Below, one piece after another: positions 7,658 to 16,013 of a DNA stretch of 64,000 nt. The notes beneath the pieces are model-generated. The model saw nothing but the letters and a program-made list of their open reading frames with translations, was not told the DNA's origin and ran no database searches. The stretch spans positions 62,001 to 126,000 of the forward strand of contig JAVJVP010000017.1 in NCBI GenBank assembly GCA_040221095.1, given 5' to 3'. How positions within the stretch are numbered: the stretch's first letter is position 1; each line of letters opens with the position of its first letter. The translations under genes and the position numbers were made by a program. The DNA comes from UBA1479 sp040221095. GTDB lineage: Bacteria > Pseudomonadota > Alphaproteobacteria > Rhodospirillales > Casp-alpha2.

Positions 7658-8371
7658 ATGCAGCAGCTTAAACTTAAATCAGATCTGACGCAGCAGGCGC
7701 TTGAGGCCATTCGGGATGCGATCCTGTCCGGCGAATTGCCGCCCTGCGCACCCGTCGCCCAGGAAGAAATGGCCGAACGCCTCGGCGTCAGCCGCCAGCC
7801 GGTCAGCCGCGCCCTGGTGCTGCTTCAGCGCGAGGGCCTGATCGTCGAACGCGGCCGCAAGGGCTACATGGTCGCCCCGGTGGATGCGGAGCGGCTGCGG
7901 GCGCTCTATCAGGTGCGTGGCGCCCTGGACCGTTTGGCGGCGCGTCTGGCCGCCGGCCAGGACGATCCCGAGGGCGCCCGCCGGCGGCTGTTCGACCGCC
8001 TGATGGCCGACGGCCGCGCGGCCGTGGCCGAGGGCAGCATCGCCCGGCTGGTCGCCACCGACGTCGCTTTTCATCAGGCGCTGTACGCCCTGGCGGGCAA
8101 TCCGGAAATCGCGGCGACGGCGGAGGGGGCATGGCCCCACATGGTGCGGGCCATGCGCATGGTCCTTGAGGACACCAGCCGCCACGAAACCATCTGGGCC
8201 GATCACGCCGCAATCGCCGAGGCCGTCATGGCGGGCGACGTGGACGGCGCCGGCGAGTTGGCGGCGCGGCATGTTGAATCGGCGGGCGAGGCGACCTATC
8301 GCCGGCTCATGAACCTTGATCCGGGGCCGCAGACCCCGAACGCGACAAACAAGACATCAATCGGAGGATGA
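7658..8371 (+). CDS. GntR family transcriptional regulator, FCD (FadR) subfamily
   Basis: A 237-residue DNA-binding repressor. Residues about 8-75 form the winged helix-turn-helix, with AERLGVSRQPVSRALVLLQ as recognition segment and GLIVERGRKGYMV as wing. The C-terminal FCD ligand-binding helices carry DVAFHQALYALAGNPEI and a later H...A..GD...A...H pattern, including metal-coordinating histidines typical of FCD. It heads an operon with a PhyH dioxygenase (4-base gap) and an NAD-dependent dehydrogenase, so it probably senses their substrate or product, usually a small organic acid in this subfamily. No Shine-Dalgarno sequence precedes the ATG. Confidence 0.9.
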   Translation: MQQLKLKSDLTQQALEAIRDAILSGELPPCAPVAQEEMAERLGVSRQPVSRALVLLQREGLIVERGRKGYMVAPVDAERLRALYQVRGALDRLAARLAAGQDDPEGARRRLFDRLMADGRAAVAEGSIARLVATDVAFHQALYALAGNPEIAATAEGAWPHMVRAMRMVLEDTSRHETIWADHAAIAEAVMAGDVDGAGELAARHVESAGEATYRRLMNLDPGPQTPNATNKTSIGG

Positions 8372-8375
8372 TCCC

Positions 8376-9176
8376 ATGCGTTTGACCGAAGACGAACTGA
8401 AACGCTTCGACGAGGACGGCTACCTGTTCTTTCCCGGAAAGTTCACGCCGGAGGAAGCGGCCTGCCTGAAGGCCGAGGCCGAGGCCGTTTATGCCCTGGA
8501 CCGGGAAGAGGTCTGGCGCGAGTCCAACGGCGTCGCCCGCACGGCCTTCGCCGCGCACAAGTACAACGAGGCGTTCCGCCGCCTTGGCGCCCATCCGCGC
8601 ATGATCGAGCCGGTGACGCAAACTTTGGGCGGGCCCGTCTACATGCACCAGTACAAGGTCAACGCCAAGGCCGCCTTCGACGGCGCCGTCTGGCAGTGGC
8701 ATCAGGATTACGGCACCTGGAAACGCGACGACGAGATGCCCGAACCCCGGGCCATGAACATCGCCGTGTTCCTGGACGACGTGACGGCGGCCAACGGCCC
8801 ATTGCTGTTCATTCCCGGCAGCCACAAGCAGGGCGTGGTCGACGCCGGTCACGACCTCGAGACGACCAGCTATCCCCTGTGGACCCTGGACCGGGACAAG
8901 GTGTCGGAACTGGCGGAACGCGGCGGCTGCGTCGCACCGACCGGCCCGGCCGGCAGCATGCTGATGTTCTCGTCGCTGCTGGTGCATGCCAGCCCGCCCA
9001 ACATCTCGCCGTTCGGGCGGACGATTGTTTATCTGTCGCTGTGCCATGTCGACAACCACATCCGCGCCTTCAACCGGGCGGAGTGGATCGCGCACCGCGA
9101 CTTCACCCCCATCGAAGCCTTGAGCGACGATTGTCTCGACGAACTGGTCGCCAAGCGCCAGCAAGCAGCGGAGTAA
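8376..9176 (+). CDS. Phytanoyl-CoA dioxygenase (PhyH) family protein
   Basis: A 266-residue Fe(II)/2-oxoglutarate-dependent oxygenase. The 2-His-1-carboxylate triad is visible as His109 and Asp111 in WHQDYG and His204 in LLVHASPPN, followed by the 2-oxoglutarate-binding Arg in FGRTIVYLSL about ten residues on. GPLLFIPGSHKQG is the family signature between the ligands. GGAGGA sits seven bases before the ATG, which overrules a longer in-frame start at 8316. Members hydroxylate small molecules such as ectoine, phytanoyl-CoA or phosphonates; the substrate here is unknown. It is followed after six bases by the SAF-domain dehydrogenase, which may act on the hydroxylated product. Confidence 0.9.
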   Translation: MRLTEDELKRFDEDGYLFFPGKFTPEEAACLKAEAEAVYALDREEVWRESNGVARTAFAAHKYNEAFRRLGAHPRMIEPVTQTLGGPVYMHQYKVNAKAAFDGAVWQWHQDYGTWKRDDEMPEPRAMNIAVFLDDVTAANGPLLFIPGSHKQGVVDAGHDLETTSYPLWTLDRDKVSELAERGGCVAPTGPAGSMLMFSSLLVHASPPNISPFGRTIVYLSLCHVDNHIRAFNRAEWIAHRDFTPIEALSDDCLDELVAKRQQAAE

Positions 9177-9182
9177 TCAACT

Positions 9183-10505
9183 TTGTATATCTATCAAGAA
9201 CTCGCGGCCCGCGCCGCGGAGGGTAAACCCGTTCGTGTCGGCCTGATCGGGGCCGGTAAATTCGGCTCCATGTTCCTGTCGCAGGTGCCGACGACGCCGG
9301 GCCTGGAGGTCGCCGTGATCGCCGACCTGAACCCGAACGGCGCCAAGAAGGCCTGCCGCAATGTCGGCTGGACGGACGAGCTGGTCGCCCGGACCAAGTT
9401 CGTCGACGACGCCATGGCCATGATGCAGGCCGGCGGCGTGGACGTGGTCGTCGAGGCCACGGGCAATCCGGTGGTCGGCCTGGTCCATGCACGGGAAGCC
9501 ATCCGCAACGGCATCCATATCGTCATGGTCAACGTCGAGGCTGACGTGCTTGCCGGCGGTCTGCTGGCCGAGGAGGCCCGCAAGGCGGGCGTCGTCTATT
9601 CCATGGCCTATGGCGACCAGCCGGCCCTGACCTGTGAATTGGTCGAATGGGCGCGCGCCACGGGCTTCGAGGTCATCGCCGCGGGCAAGGGCACCAAGTA
9701 CCTTCCGGCCTATCACGCCTCGACCCCGGATACGGTCTGGGACCATTACGGCCTGACCCCGGAACAGGCCGCCGCCGCCGGCATGAACAGCCAGATGTTC
9801 AACAGCTTCCTCGACGGCACCAAGTCGGCCCTGGAAATGGCGGCCATCGCCAACGGCACGGGCCTGACCCCGCCGTCGGGCGGCCTGAACTTCCCGGCCG
9901 CCGGCATGGACGATCTTGCCCATGTCCTGCGCCCCGTCGCCGACGGCGGGATGCTGGAACACAAGGGCCAGGTCGAAGTCGTCTCGTCCCTGGAGCGCGA
10001 CGGCCGCCCGGTGTTCAAGGACCTGCGCTGGGGCGTCTATGTGGTCATCGAGGCCCCCAACGATTACGCCGCCGCCTGTTTCCGCCAGTACGGCATGAAC
10101 ACGGATGCCTCCGGGCGCTATTCCGCCATGTTCAAGCCGTTCCACCTGATCGGCCTGGAATTGAACATCTCGATCCTGTCGGCGGCGCTGCTGAACAAGC
10201 CGACGGGGACGACCCTGGGCTTCCGCGGCGACGTGGTGGCGACAGCCAAGCGCGACCTGAAGGCGGGCGAAATGCTCGACGGCGAGGGCGGGTTCACCGT
10301 CTGGGGCAAGTTGTACCCCGCGGAAAAGTCGCTGGAGTTGGGCGGCCTGCCCATCGGTCTGGCCCATAAGGTCAAGCTGAAAGCCGACATTCCCGCCAAC
10401 CGGCCCGTGCGCTGGCAGGATGTCGAGGTCGATGCGACCATGGATGCGGTCAATATCCGCCGGGAAATGGAAGCCCGCTTCCGCCTGCCGGCGGCCGCCG
10501 AATAG
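9183..10505 (+). CDS. NAD(P)-dependent oxidoreductase with C-terminal SAF domain (COG4091, homoserine-dehydrogenase-like)
   Basis: A 440-residue enzyme. Residues about 18-150 form a Rossmann domain with the nucleotide loop VGLIGAGKFGSMF and VIADLNPNG; the middle resembles the homoserine dehydrogenase catalytic fold. The C-terminus (about 345-425) is a SAF domain (KRDLKAGEMLDGEGGFTVWG), as in COG4091 proteins often mislabelled as FlgA-like. The start is TTG, six bases after the PhyH stop. The most likely role is oxidation or rearrangement of a hydroxy-acid made by the upstream oxygenase, but no substrate is established for this exact type as far as I know. Confidence 0.82.
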   Translation: MYIYQELAARAAEGKPVRVGLIGAGKFGSMFLSQVPTTPGLEVAVIADLNPNGAKKACRNVGWTDELVARTKFVDDAMAMMQAGGVDVVVEATGNPVVGLVHAREAIRNGIHIVMVNVEADVLAGGLLAEEARKAGVVYSMAYGDQPALTCELVEWARATGFEVIAAGKGTKYLPAYHASTPDTVWDHYGLTPEQAAAAGMNSQMFNSFLDGTKSALEMAAIANGTGLTPPSGGLNFPAAGMDDLAHVLRPVADGGMLEHKGQVEVVSSLERDGRPVFKDLRWGVYVVIEAPNDYAAACFRQYGMNTDASGRYSAMFKPFHLIGLELNISILSAALLNKPTGTTLGFRGDVVATAKRDLKAGEMLDGEGGFTVWGKLYPAEKSLELGGLPIGLAHKVKLKADIPANRPVRWQDVEVDATMDAVNIRREMEARFRLPAAAE

Positions 10506-10529
10506 GCCGTCGGCTCCGCCGGACGCCGC

Positions 10530-11051
10530 TTAGAACAGCGGCGGGTCGGCGGGCAGCGACTTTTGCAGTTCCGTCAGCCGTTCGACGACGACGACCAGTT
10601 TGTCGACGCCGCCGGACGGCGACGCGAGCGGCAGGATCAGCCGCTCGTGCGTGCCCGATGCGTCATAGGCGTCGAAATTCCGCTGCATCAGGGCGGGCCG
10701 ACCGGTCTTGACGCAGTGGTCGTAGGCCTCTTTGACTTCCCGGAAATCATATTGGTGGCGGGCTTCGTAATAGGTCAGGCCCGTATGGTCGGGGACCGCC
10801 AGTTTCCAGCGGTATTGGACGATGGTGGTGCCGACGTAGCGATAGCGGAAGTCGATGTCGTCGGGCCGCGGCAGCGCGTCGAGTACCAGGATGATCGGGG
10901 CGTCCTGAAAAATATCGATCAGGTTGAAGGCTTCCCAGATCGGGGCGGTTTCGCTGTCCGCGCGGGCACGCCAATAGTCCCAGACCCGGCGTGTGCGGGT
11001 GCCGGTCAGGCGGCTTTCGATATCGTCGATGATCGTCCCCCAGGTCTTCAT
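10530..11051 (-). CDS. PAS_5-family (PF07310-like) PAS-domain protein
   Basis: A 173-residue stand-alone PAS protein of the alphaproteobacterial PAS_5 type. The hallmarks are the early VWDYWRARAD and DIDFRYRYVGTTIVQ, where the PAS core begins. It has no output domain, so it probably senses a small ligand and acts through another protein. GGCAGGAGC is next to the ATG at 11051. It is transcribed convergently with the dehydrogenase at 9183-10505 and divergently from the ELM1-like gene. A second protein of this type is encoded at 47237-47770. Confidence 0.78.
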   Translation of the reverse strand: MKTWGTIIDDIESRLTGTRTRRVWDYWRARADSETAPIWEAFNLIDIFQDAPIILVLDALPRPDDIDFRYRYVGTTIVQYRWKLAVPDHTGLTYYEARHQYDFREVKEAYDHCVKTGRPALMQRNFDAYDASGTHERLILPLASPSGGVDKLVVVVERLTELQKSLPADPPLF

Positions 11052-11189
11052 GCTCCTGCCCTCATACGGGCTCGTCCCGCCGAGGGTAACCTGGACGTAA
11101 GTTCTATACCTACTCGCGCGGATAGCGCGGTTCTGGCGCCGTGCCACTGATCCGTTGCCGGGGCGGGGGTGCCATGCCATAAGCGGGCG

Positions 11190-12200
11190 ATGTCCGAAAC
11201 GGAACAAACCGCGCAAGCTTCCCGTGTCTGGGTTCTGGCCGACGACCGGCCCGGCAACCGCAGCCAATGCCTGGGCGTAGCCCGGGTCCTGGGCCTGCCG
11301 TTCGCCCGGAAGGACATCGAATACGGCCCCCTGGTGCGTCTGCATAACGCGGTGCTGGGCGCGTCCTTCGCCGCCATCACGGCGCCATCGCGGGCCTTGT
11401 TGACGCCGCCCTGGCCGGATTTGGTGATCGGCGCCGGGCGGCGTTCGGCCTCCGCCGCGCGCAGGATCAAGAAACTGTCCGGCGGCCGCACCAAGCTGGT
11501 CCACGTCATGCATCCGGGCGCGGGGGCGGGGGATTTCGATCTGATTGCCCAGCCCGCCCACGACGACCGGCCGGAACTTGCCAACACCTTGACCATTCCC
11601 GCCGCCGCCCATGGCGTGACGGCGGACGTTCTGGCCGAAGCCAGGACGGAATGGCAGGAGACTTTTGCCCATCTGCCGCGCCCGCTGATCGCCCTCATGA
11701 TCGGCGGCAGCACCCGGCGGCGCGAGTTCGGCCCCGACATGGCGGCCGAGGTCGCGGGATGGGCCGCCAAGCTGGCCCGCGAACAGGGCGGCTCCCTGCT
11801 GGTCTCGACCAGCCGACGGGTCGAGGAATCGGAAGACCCAGGGACCATGCCGGCGCTGCTCGCCGCCTTTGCCGACGTGCCGCACCATCTGTACCGCTGG
11901 GGCGATCCGGCCGGGAATCCCTACATGGGCTATCTCGCCCATGCCGACGCCGTGGTGGTGACGGGGGATTCCGTGTCCATGTCGACGGAAGCCTGCGCCC
12001 GGCCCGGCCCGGTCTATCTCTACGCGCCGCCGCCCCTGATCACGCCCAAGCACAAGCGCTTTCACGATTACCTGTTCGGCGAAGGCTATGCCCGGCCGCT
12101 GACGGCGGCGACGGTTTGGCAGGACTGGACCCACGCGCCCCTCAACCCGGCGGAAGACATCGCCCGCGCCATCCGCGAGCGCCTGCACATCGGCGTCTGA
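11190..12200 (+). CDS. ELM1-like protein (Mito_fiss_Elm1 family, GT-B-like)
   Basis: A 336-residue protein of the family named after plant mitochondrial fission factor ELM1 and widespread in alphaproteobacteria. Visible features are the N-terminal VWVLADDRPGNRSQCLGVA, the central ALMIGGSTRRREF and the C-terminal VVVTGDSVSMSTEACARPGPVYLY, which resembles nucleotide-sugar binding in GT-B glycosyltransferases. In bacteria it may act in envelope glycan synthesis; this is inference. I chose the ATG at 11190 (MSETEQT); a GTG at 11169 would add seven residues without a better ribosome site. Confidence 0.82.
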   Translation: MSETEQTAQASRVWVLADDRPGNRSQCLGVARVLGLPFARKDIEYGPLVRLHNAVLGASFAAITAPSRALLTPPWPDLVIGAGRRSASAARRIKKLSGGRTKLVHVMHPGAGAGDFDLIAQPAHDDRPELANTLTIPAAAHGVTADVLAEARTEWQETFAHLPRPLIALMIGGSTRRREFGPDMAAEVAGWAAKLAREQGGSLLVSTSRRVEESEDPGTMPALLAAFADVPHHLYRWGDPAGNPYMGYLAHADAVVVTGDSVSMSTEACARPGPVYLYAPPPLITPKHKRFHDYLFGEGYARPLTAATVWQDWTHAPLNPAEDIARAIRERLHIGV

Positions 12201-12277
12201 ACGCGGCCGCCGTTGCGTCGGCGGACCGTTGCGTTACGATGCAGCGGGGGCGATCAGCAGGGGACGGAAACAGACTA

Positions 12278-13276
12278 ATGGCCAACGATCTTCTTTTCGG
12301 GATTCAGACCAACGGCATCAAGCATGCCCATGCGGACCCCATGCCGGATGTCGATACGCGCTTCCGCATGGTGCGCGACGCGGGCGTGTTCGACTACATC
12401 GACAAGACCCCGGACCCGGATCAGATCGACGATTTCGAACGCGCGCGGGACAAGTACGGCCTGCCGGTGCGGGCGGGCGGCTGGTTCTACGTCCTGGGTC
12501 AGGACGAGGCCCTGTTGGAAAAGAATCTGGAGACGGGCCGACGGCTCGGCTCTCTGGTTCACAACACGCAGATCAAGCTCCGCCACGCCCAGGGCCATGT
12601 GGTTACGGATGAGGAAGTCCTGAACGCCTATCTATGGGCGGCGGAGGTGGGCGAAAAGTACGGCGTCACGCCCTGCTTCGAGGTCCACGTCAACATGTGG
12701 TCGGAAGACTTCGCCCGCGTCGCCCGGGTCGGCCGCATGGTCGAGGCGCGGGGGGTGGAGTTCAACATCACCCTCGACCACAGCCATGTCATCTTCAAGA
12801 TCGACAATCCCAAGGAACAGAAGATCTTCGACACGGCGGGGCAGATCGCGGCGGGCGAGGTGATCCTCGACCCCTATACCCCCGGCAACGTGGTCGAACA
12901 GTGGATCGAGGCCGGCTGGGTCCGCCATTGCCATGCCCGCGCCGCCATCCCCAACAACCCGGTCAACGCAACGGGCCGCCATCCCGACGGCAGCGTCGGG
13001 CGCGGCATCCAGTATCCCTTCGTGCAGCCGGGGCCGGGGGACTACCATGCCGACTGGGACGGGGCGCTGCTGGAGCCCTGGAAGGAATGCCTGCGCATGC
13101 TGATGCGCCATCATGCGGCCGACCCCACGGGCAAGCTGGGCCAGATTTCGACCGAGTTCATCCCCGGCACGGATTACGGCGAGGGCTGCAAATATTCCCT
13201 GTTCGACCAGGCCGTCGCCTGCGTCGAATGGATGCGCGAAACCTGGGAAGACATCCGCCGCGAGGCGGCGGCCTAG
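12278..13276 (+). CDS. Sugar isomerase/epimerase-like TIM-barrel protein
   Basis: A 332-residue soluble protein of the xylose-isomerase-like TIM-barrel type. Suggestive metal-ligand positions are CFEVHVNMWSED, ITLDHSHVIF and WVRHCHARA, with the final Glu in ISTEFIPG. It begins at the ATG at 12278, 77 bases after the ELM1-like gene; a longer in-frame reading overlaps that gene and is a shadow. The cupin and FAH genes on the opposite strand directly after it suggest a sugar-acid or aromatic-acid pathway, but the substrate is not readable from sequence. Confidence 0.75.
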   Translation: MANDLLFGIQTNGIKHAHADPMPDVDTRFRMVRDAGVFDYIDKTPDPDQIDDFERARDKYGLPVRAGGWFYVLGQDEALLEKNLETGRRLGSLVHNTQIKLRHAQGHVVTDEEVLNAYLWAAEVGEKYGVTPCFEVHVNMWSEDFARVARVGRMVEARGVEFNITLDHSHVIFKIDNPKEQKIFDTAGQIAAGEVILDPYTPGNVVEQWIEAGWVRHCHARAAIPNNPVNATGRHPDGSVGRGIQYPFVQPGPGDYHADWDGALLEPWKECLRMLMRHHAADPTGKLGQISTEFIPGTDYGEGCKYSLFDQAVACVEWMRETWEDIRREAAA

Positions 13277-13291
13277 GCAAGCAAGGCGGGA

Positions 13292-13690
13292 TCAGCGCGG
13301 GCGGTGCTGCGTGTCGGCGCCGGCGGTGATGAACAGCGCCGTCGCTTCGCTCTCGGCGTCCGCCGTATGCCAAACCCCCGGGGGATTGATCGCATACTGG
13401 CCCGCCGACAGGACGACCGTCTCGACGCGGCCGTCCGGTTGTTCCTGGTGTAGGGTGAGGGTGCCCGCGATGCAGAAGACGACCTCTGCGCCCATCGGGT
13501 GCATTTCCCACATATCCCAGGGACGATCGAAGGAAAACAGACTGACAAGGCGCCCTTCGGCCCCGTCGCCGGCGTGGCGGGCCGCATAGTCGGCGTACCA
13601 ATCCAGGGCGCCGGTGAATTCCGGTTCAATGACCGCCGTCGCCCCCAGGCCAAGATGAATGGGGTGGGATTTCAGGTTGGTTCCGGTCAT
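13292..13690 (-). CDS. Cupin-domain protein
   Basis: A 132-residue single-domain cupin. The beta-barrel motifs are WEMHPMGAEVVFCIAGTLTL (motif 1, with His, Glu and a replaced second His) and INPPGVWHTAD (motif 2 with His). It could bind a metal, but the first motif is not the full GxHxH set, so it may be a binding or isomerase-like protein rather than an oxygenase. GGAGG six bases before the ATG at 13690 fixes the start; the longer frame from 13753 overlaps the FAH gene. It lies 25 bases downstream of the FAH-family gene and probably shares its mRNA. Confidence 0.82.
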   Translation of the reverse strand: MTGTNLKSHPIHLGLGATAVIEPEFTGALDWYADYAARHAGDGAEGRLVSLFSFDRPWDMWEMHPMGAEVVFCIAGTLTLHQEQPDGRVETVVLSAGQYAINPPGVWHTADAESEATALFITAGADTQHRPR

Positions 13691-13715
13691 GTCGGCCTCC
13701 GGTAATGGGAAAAGG

Positions 13716-14564
13716 TTACTCCGGCCAGGCTTTGACCTCGGTCTTCTGCTCACCCAGACCCTCGATGCCGACGCGCATGACGTCGCCGGCCTTCAGGAAC
13801 CGGGGCGGCTTCATGCCGAGACCGACGCCCGGCGGCGTGCCCGTGGCGATGATGTCGCCGGGCATCAGGGTCATGTACTGGCTGACCACGGAGACCAGGT
13901 TGAAGACGTTGAACACCATGGTCTTGGTGTTGCCGTCCTGCATCATCTGGCCCGAGACCTCGCACCAGATGCGCAGGTTCTGCGGGTCCGGCACCTCGTC
14001 GGGGGTGACCAGCCAGGGGCCGAAGGGGGCGAAGGTGTCGAAGCTTTTGCCCTTCACCCACTGGCCCGTGGTTTCCAGTTGAAAGGCGCGTTCCGAGACG
14101 TCGTTCATGACCGCGTAGCCGGCGATGTAATCGGCGGCGTCCGCTTCCTCGACATATTGCGCGCGCTTGCCGATGACGACGGCCAACTCGGCCTCCCAGT
14201 CGCCCTTCTGCGATCCCTTGGGCAGGACCACCGGATCGGTCGGGCCGGACAGGGAGGTGATCGCCTTGGTGAAGATGATGGGTTCTTCCGGCAGGGCCAT
14301 GCCGGCCTCCGCCGCGTGGTCGGCGTAATTCAGGCCGATGGCGACGATCTTGCCGACGCCGGCGACGGGGGCTGCCAATCGCGGTGATCCGCCGACGGCG
14401 GGAAATTCTTCCGGATCCATGCCGCTGAGGCGGGCCAGGCGGTCGCTGACGAGCGTTTCCGGCGTGATGTCGGGAAGACGGTCGGACAGGTCGCGGATGC
14501 GCCCGGCGGCATCCAGCAGGCCGGGGCGTTCTTCACCCTTGGGGCCATAGCGCAGCAGTTTCAT
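13716..14564 (-). CDS. Fumarylacetoacetate hydrolase (FAH) family protein
   Basis: A 282-residue enzyme with the FAH C-terminal fold. IGLNYADHAAEAG begins the catalytic domain near residue 75, the acidic metal ligands lie in DWEAELAVVIGK and the following GYAVMNDVSER, and ATGTPPGVG is the substrate-loop signature near the end. Family members cleave or decarboxylate 2-oxo acids in aromatic and sugar-acid breakdown (for example HpcE- or ureidoglycolate-lyase-like enzymes). It starts the short FAH-cupin operon, whose promoter should be in the A/T-rich 14565-14760 region shared with the divergent TadE gene. Confidence 0.9.
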   Translation of the reverse strand: MKLLRYGPKGEERPGLLDAAGRIRDLSDRLPDITPETLVSDRLARLSGMDPEEFPAVGGSPRLAAPVAGVGKIVAIGLNYADHAAEAGMALPEEPIIFTKAITSLSGPTDPVVLPKGSQKGDWEAELAVVIGKRAQYVEEADAADYIAGYAVMNDVSERAFQLETTGQWVKGKSFDTFAPFGPWLVTPDEVPDPQNLRIWCEVSGQMMQDGNTKTMVFNVFNLVSVVSQYMTLMPGDIIATGTPPGVGLGMKPPRFLKAGDVMRVGIEGLGEQKTEVKAWPE

Positions 14565-14761
14565 GGACGGGACTCCCGGATGGATTGTCGGTGATGTTGA
14601 CCGGTTGAGGCACCGGTGGCCGCATTAGGCTTCGCAGCGCCTGGAAGGTCAAGGCCGTTACCTGGAATTTTATGAAAGTTTTATACAATATTGAAAACAC
14701 TTAATATTTTTGTTCAGATTAGGGGGTGGGCGTAAACTGTGCCGGAAAGGGAAATCCCGCC

Positions 14762-15382
14762 ATGGTGTTCCGTCGACCCGGCTTTTTGTCCCTCGGGCGC
14801 CCGGCGCTGGTTGAAAATCAGCAGGGCTCATCCCTGGTCGAATTCGCCTTCGCTGCCCCCCTGGTCGTGCTGATGATCGTCGCCACCATCGAGTTCGGCA
14901 TGATCATGTTCGTCGCGACCCTCATGGAAAGCGCGCTGCGCGACGCCGCCCGGTTCGGCATCACCGGCCAAGAGCCGGACGGCGCCACGCGTCTGGAGAG
15001 GATCATCGCCATCGTCGAGGACCGCACCATCGGCCTGATCGACATGGCTGACGCCAGGGTCGAGGTCCGGGTCTATCCCACTTTCGGCGATGTCGGGCGG
15101 GGCGAGTCCTTCGTCGACGGCAACGGCAACGGCGCTTACGATCCGGGCGAAACCTTCACGGACGAGAACGGCAACGGCGCCCATGACGCCGATGTCGGCG
15201 AAGCCGGTGCCGGCGAGGCCGGGTCCATCGTCGCTTACCGCATGGAATACGCCTGGCCGCTGCGCACGCCGTTGGCGGGACCCTTGATCGGCGAGGACGG
15301 CAAGTTCGTCCTGAAATCGGCCATCGCCGTGCGTAACGAGCCCTACGACCAGGCCATCGGCGCGCCGGCGCCGGGCGGGTGA
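14762..15382 (+). CDS. TadE-like pseudopilin with acidic NGNG repeats
   Basis: A 206-residue envelope protein. After a short basic leader comes the TadE motif GSSLVEFAFAAPLVVLMIV, a hydrophobic helix with the conserved Glu of prepilin-like processing. The C-terminal half is periplasmic. Residues about 117-150 hold two D-x-N-x-N-G-x-x-D/E units (DGNGNGAYDPGE and DENGNGAHDADVGE) that look like calcium-binding loops of the dockerin or thrombospondin-3 type. The ATG at 14762 was chosen; a GTG at 14726 is possible. It overlaps by codon contact with a second TadE-like gene. It belongs functionally to the Tad pilus genes from 23597 onward, although 9 kb separate them. Confidence 0.85.
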   Translation: MVFRRPGFLSLGRPALVENQQGSSLVEFAFAAPLVVLMIVATIEFGMIMFVATLMESALRDAARFGITGQEPDGATRLERIIAIVEDRTIGLIDMADARVEVRVYPTFGDVGRGESFVDGNGNGAYDPGETFTDENGNGAHDADVGEAGAGEAGSIVAYRMEYAWPLRTPLAGPLIGEDGKFVLKSAIAVRNEPYDQAIGAPAPGG

Positions 15383-15390
15383 GGGGGGGC

Positions 15391-15948
15391 ATGGGCATGA
15401 TCCGCACATTCCTGGACCGGTTCCGGCGCGACGGGCGGGGCACCATCTCCGTCGAACTGGCGTTCGCCGCGACCGTGCTGACGGGTCTTTTGATGTCGGG
15501 GGTCGAGGTCACGCGCTATGTCCTGATCAACCAGAAGCTGGAACGCACGGCGGCGACCATGGGCGATCTGATCTCGCGCATGCCGGAACTGACGGAGGGC
15601 GACATCACCTCGTTCTTCGCCGCCTCGGACCAGGTCATGACGCCCTATGACGTGCAACTCGACGGCCGGGTCATCATTTCCTCCATCGCGCGGGACGGCG
15701 GCGCCCCGGAAATCATCTGGCAGCGGACCTATGGCCTGGCGCCGGCGGCAAGCCGGTTCGGCACTGTGGGCGATCCGGCTGTTCTGCCCGTGGGGTTCGA
15801 GGTCCGCGACAGCGAGAACGTCATCACCGCCGAGGTGTTCTACGATTTCGCGCCGATCATGATGACCGCCGTGCTGGAGACCGGGCAACTGTATTCCAGC
15901 GCCGTGTTTCGCCCGCGCTTCGGGTCGCTGACCACTGTCAACCCCTGA
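15391..15948 (+). CDS. TadE/TadG-like pseudopilin
   Basis: A 185-residue protein with RDGRGTISVELAFAATVLTG near its start, the prepilin-like processing site and hydrophobic helix of TadE/TadG proteins. A periplasmic region of about 140 residues follows. The ATG at 15391 follows GAGGGGGG; a GTG at 15379 overlapping the previous stop and an ATG at 15397 are alternatives. Tight spacing to the first TadE gene indicates one operon, and the two probably form a minor-pilin pair of the Tad system. Confidence 0.82.
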   Translation: MGMIRTFLDRFRRDGRGTISVELAFAATVLTGLLMSGVEVTRYVLINQKLERTAATMGDLISRMPELTEGDITSFFAASDQVMTPYDVQLDGRVIISSIARDGGAPEIIWQRTYGLAPAASRFGTVGDPAVLPVGFEVRDSENVITAEVFYDFAPIMMTAVLETGQLYSSAVFRPRFGSLTTVNP

Positions 15949-16013
15949 CCCGGGCGGCCCGTCAACCAATTCGTGATTTGGGCGGACTGGGGGTGGTGGG
16001 GGATAGTGCCCCC

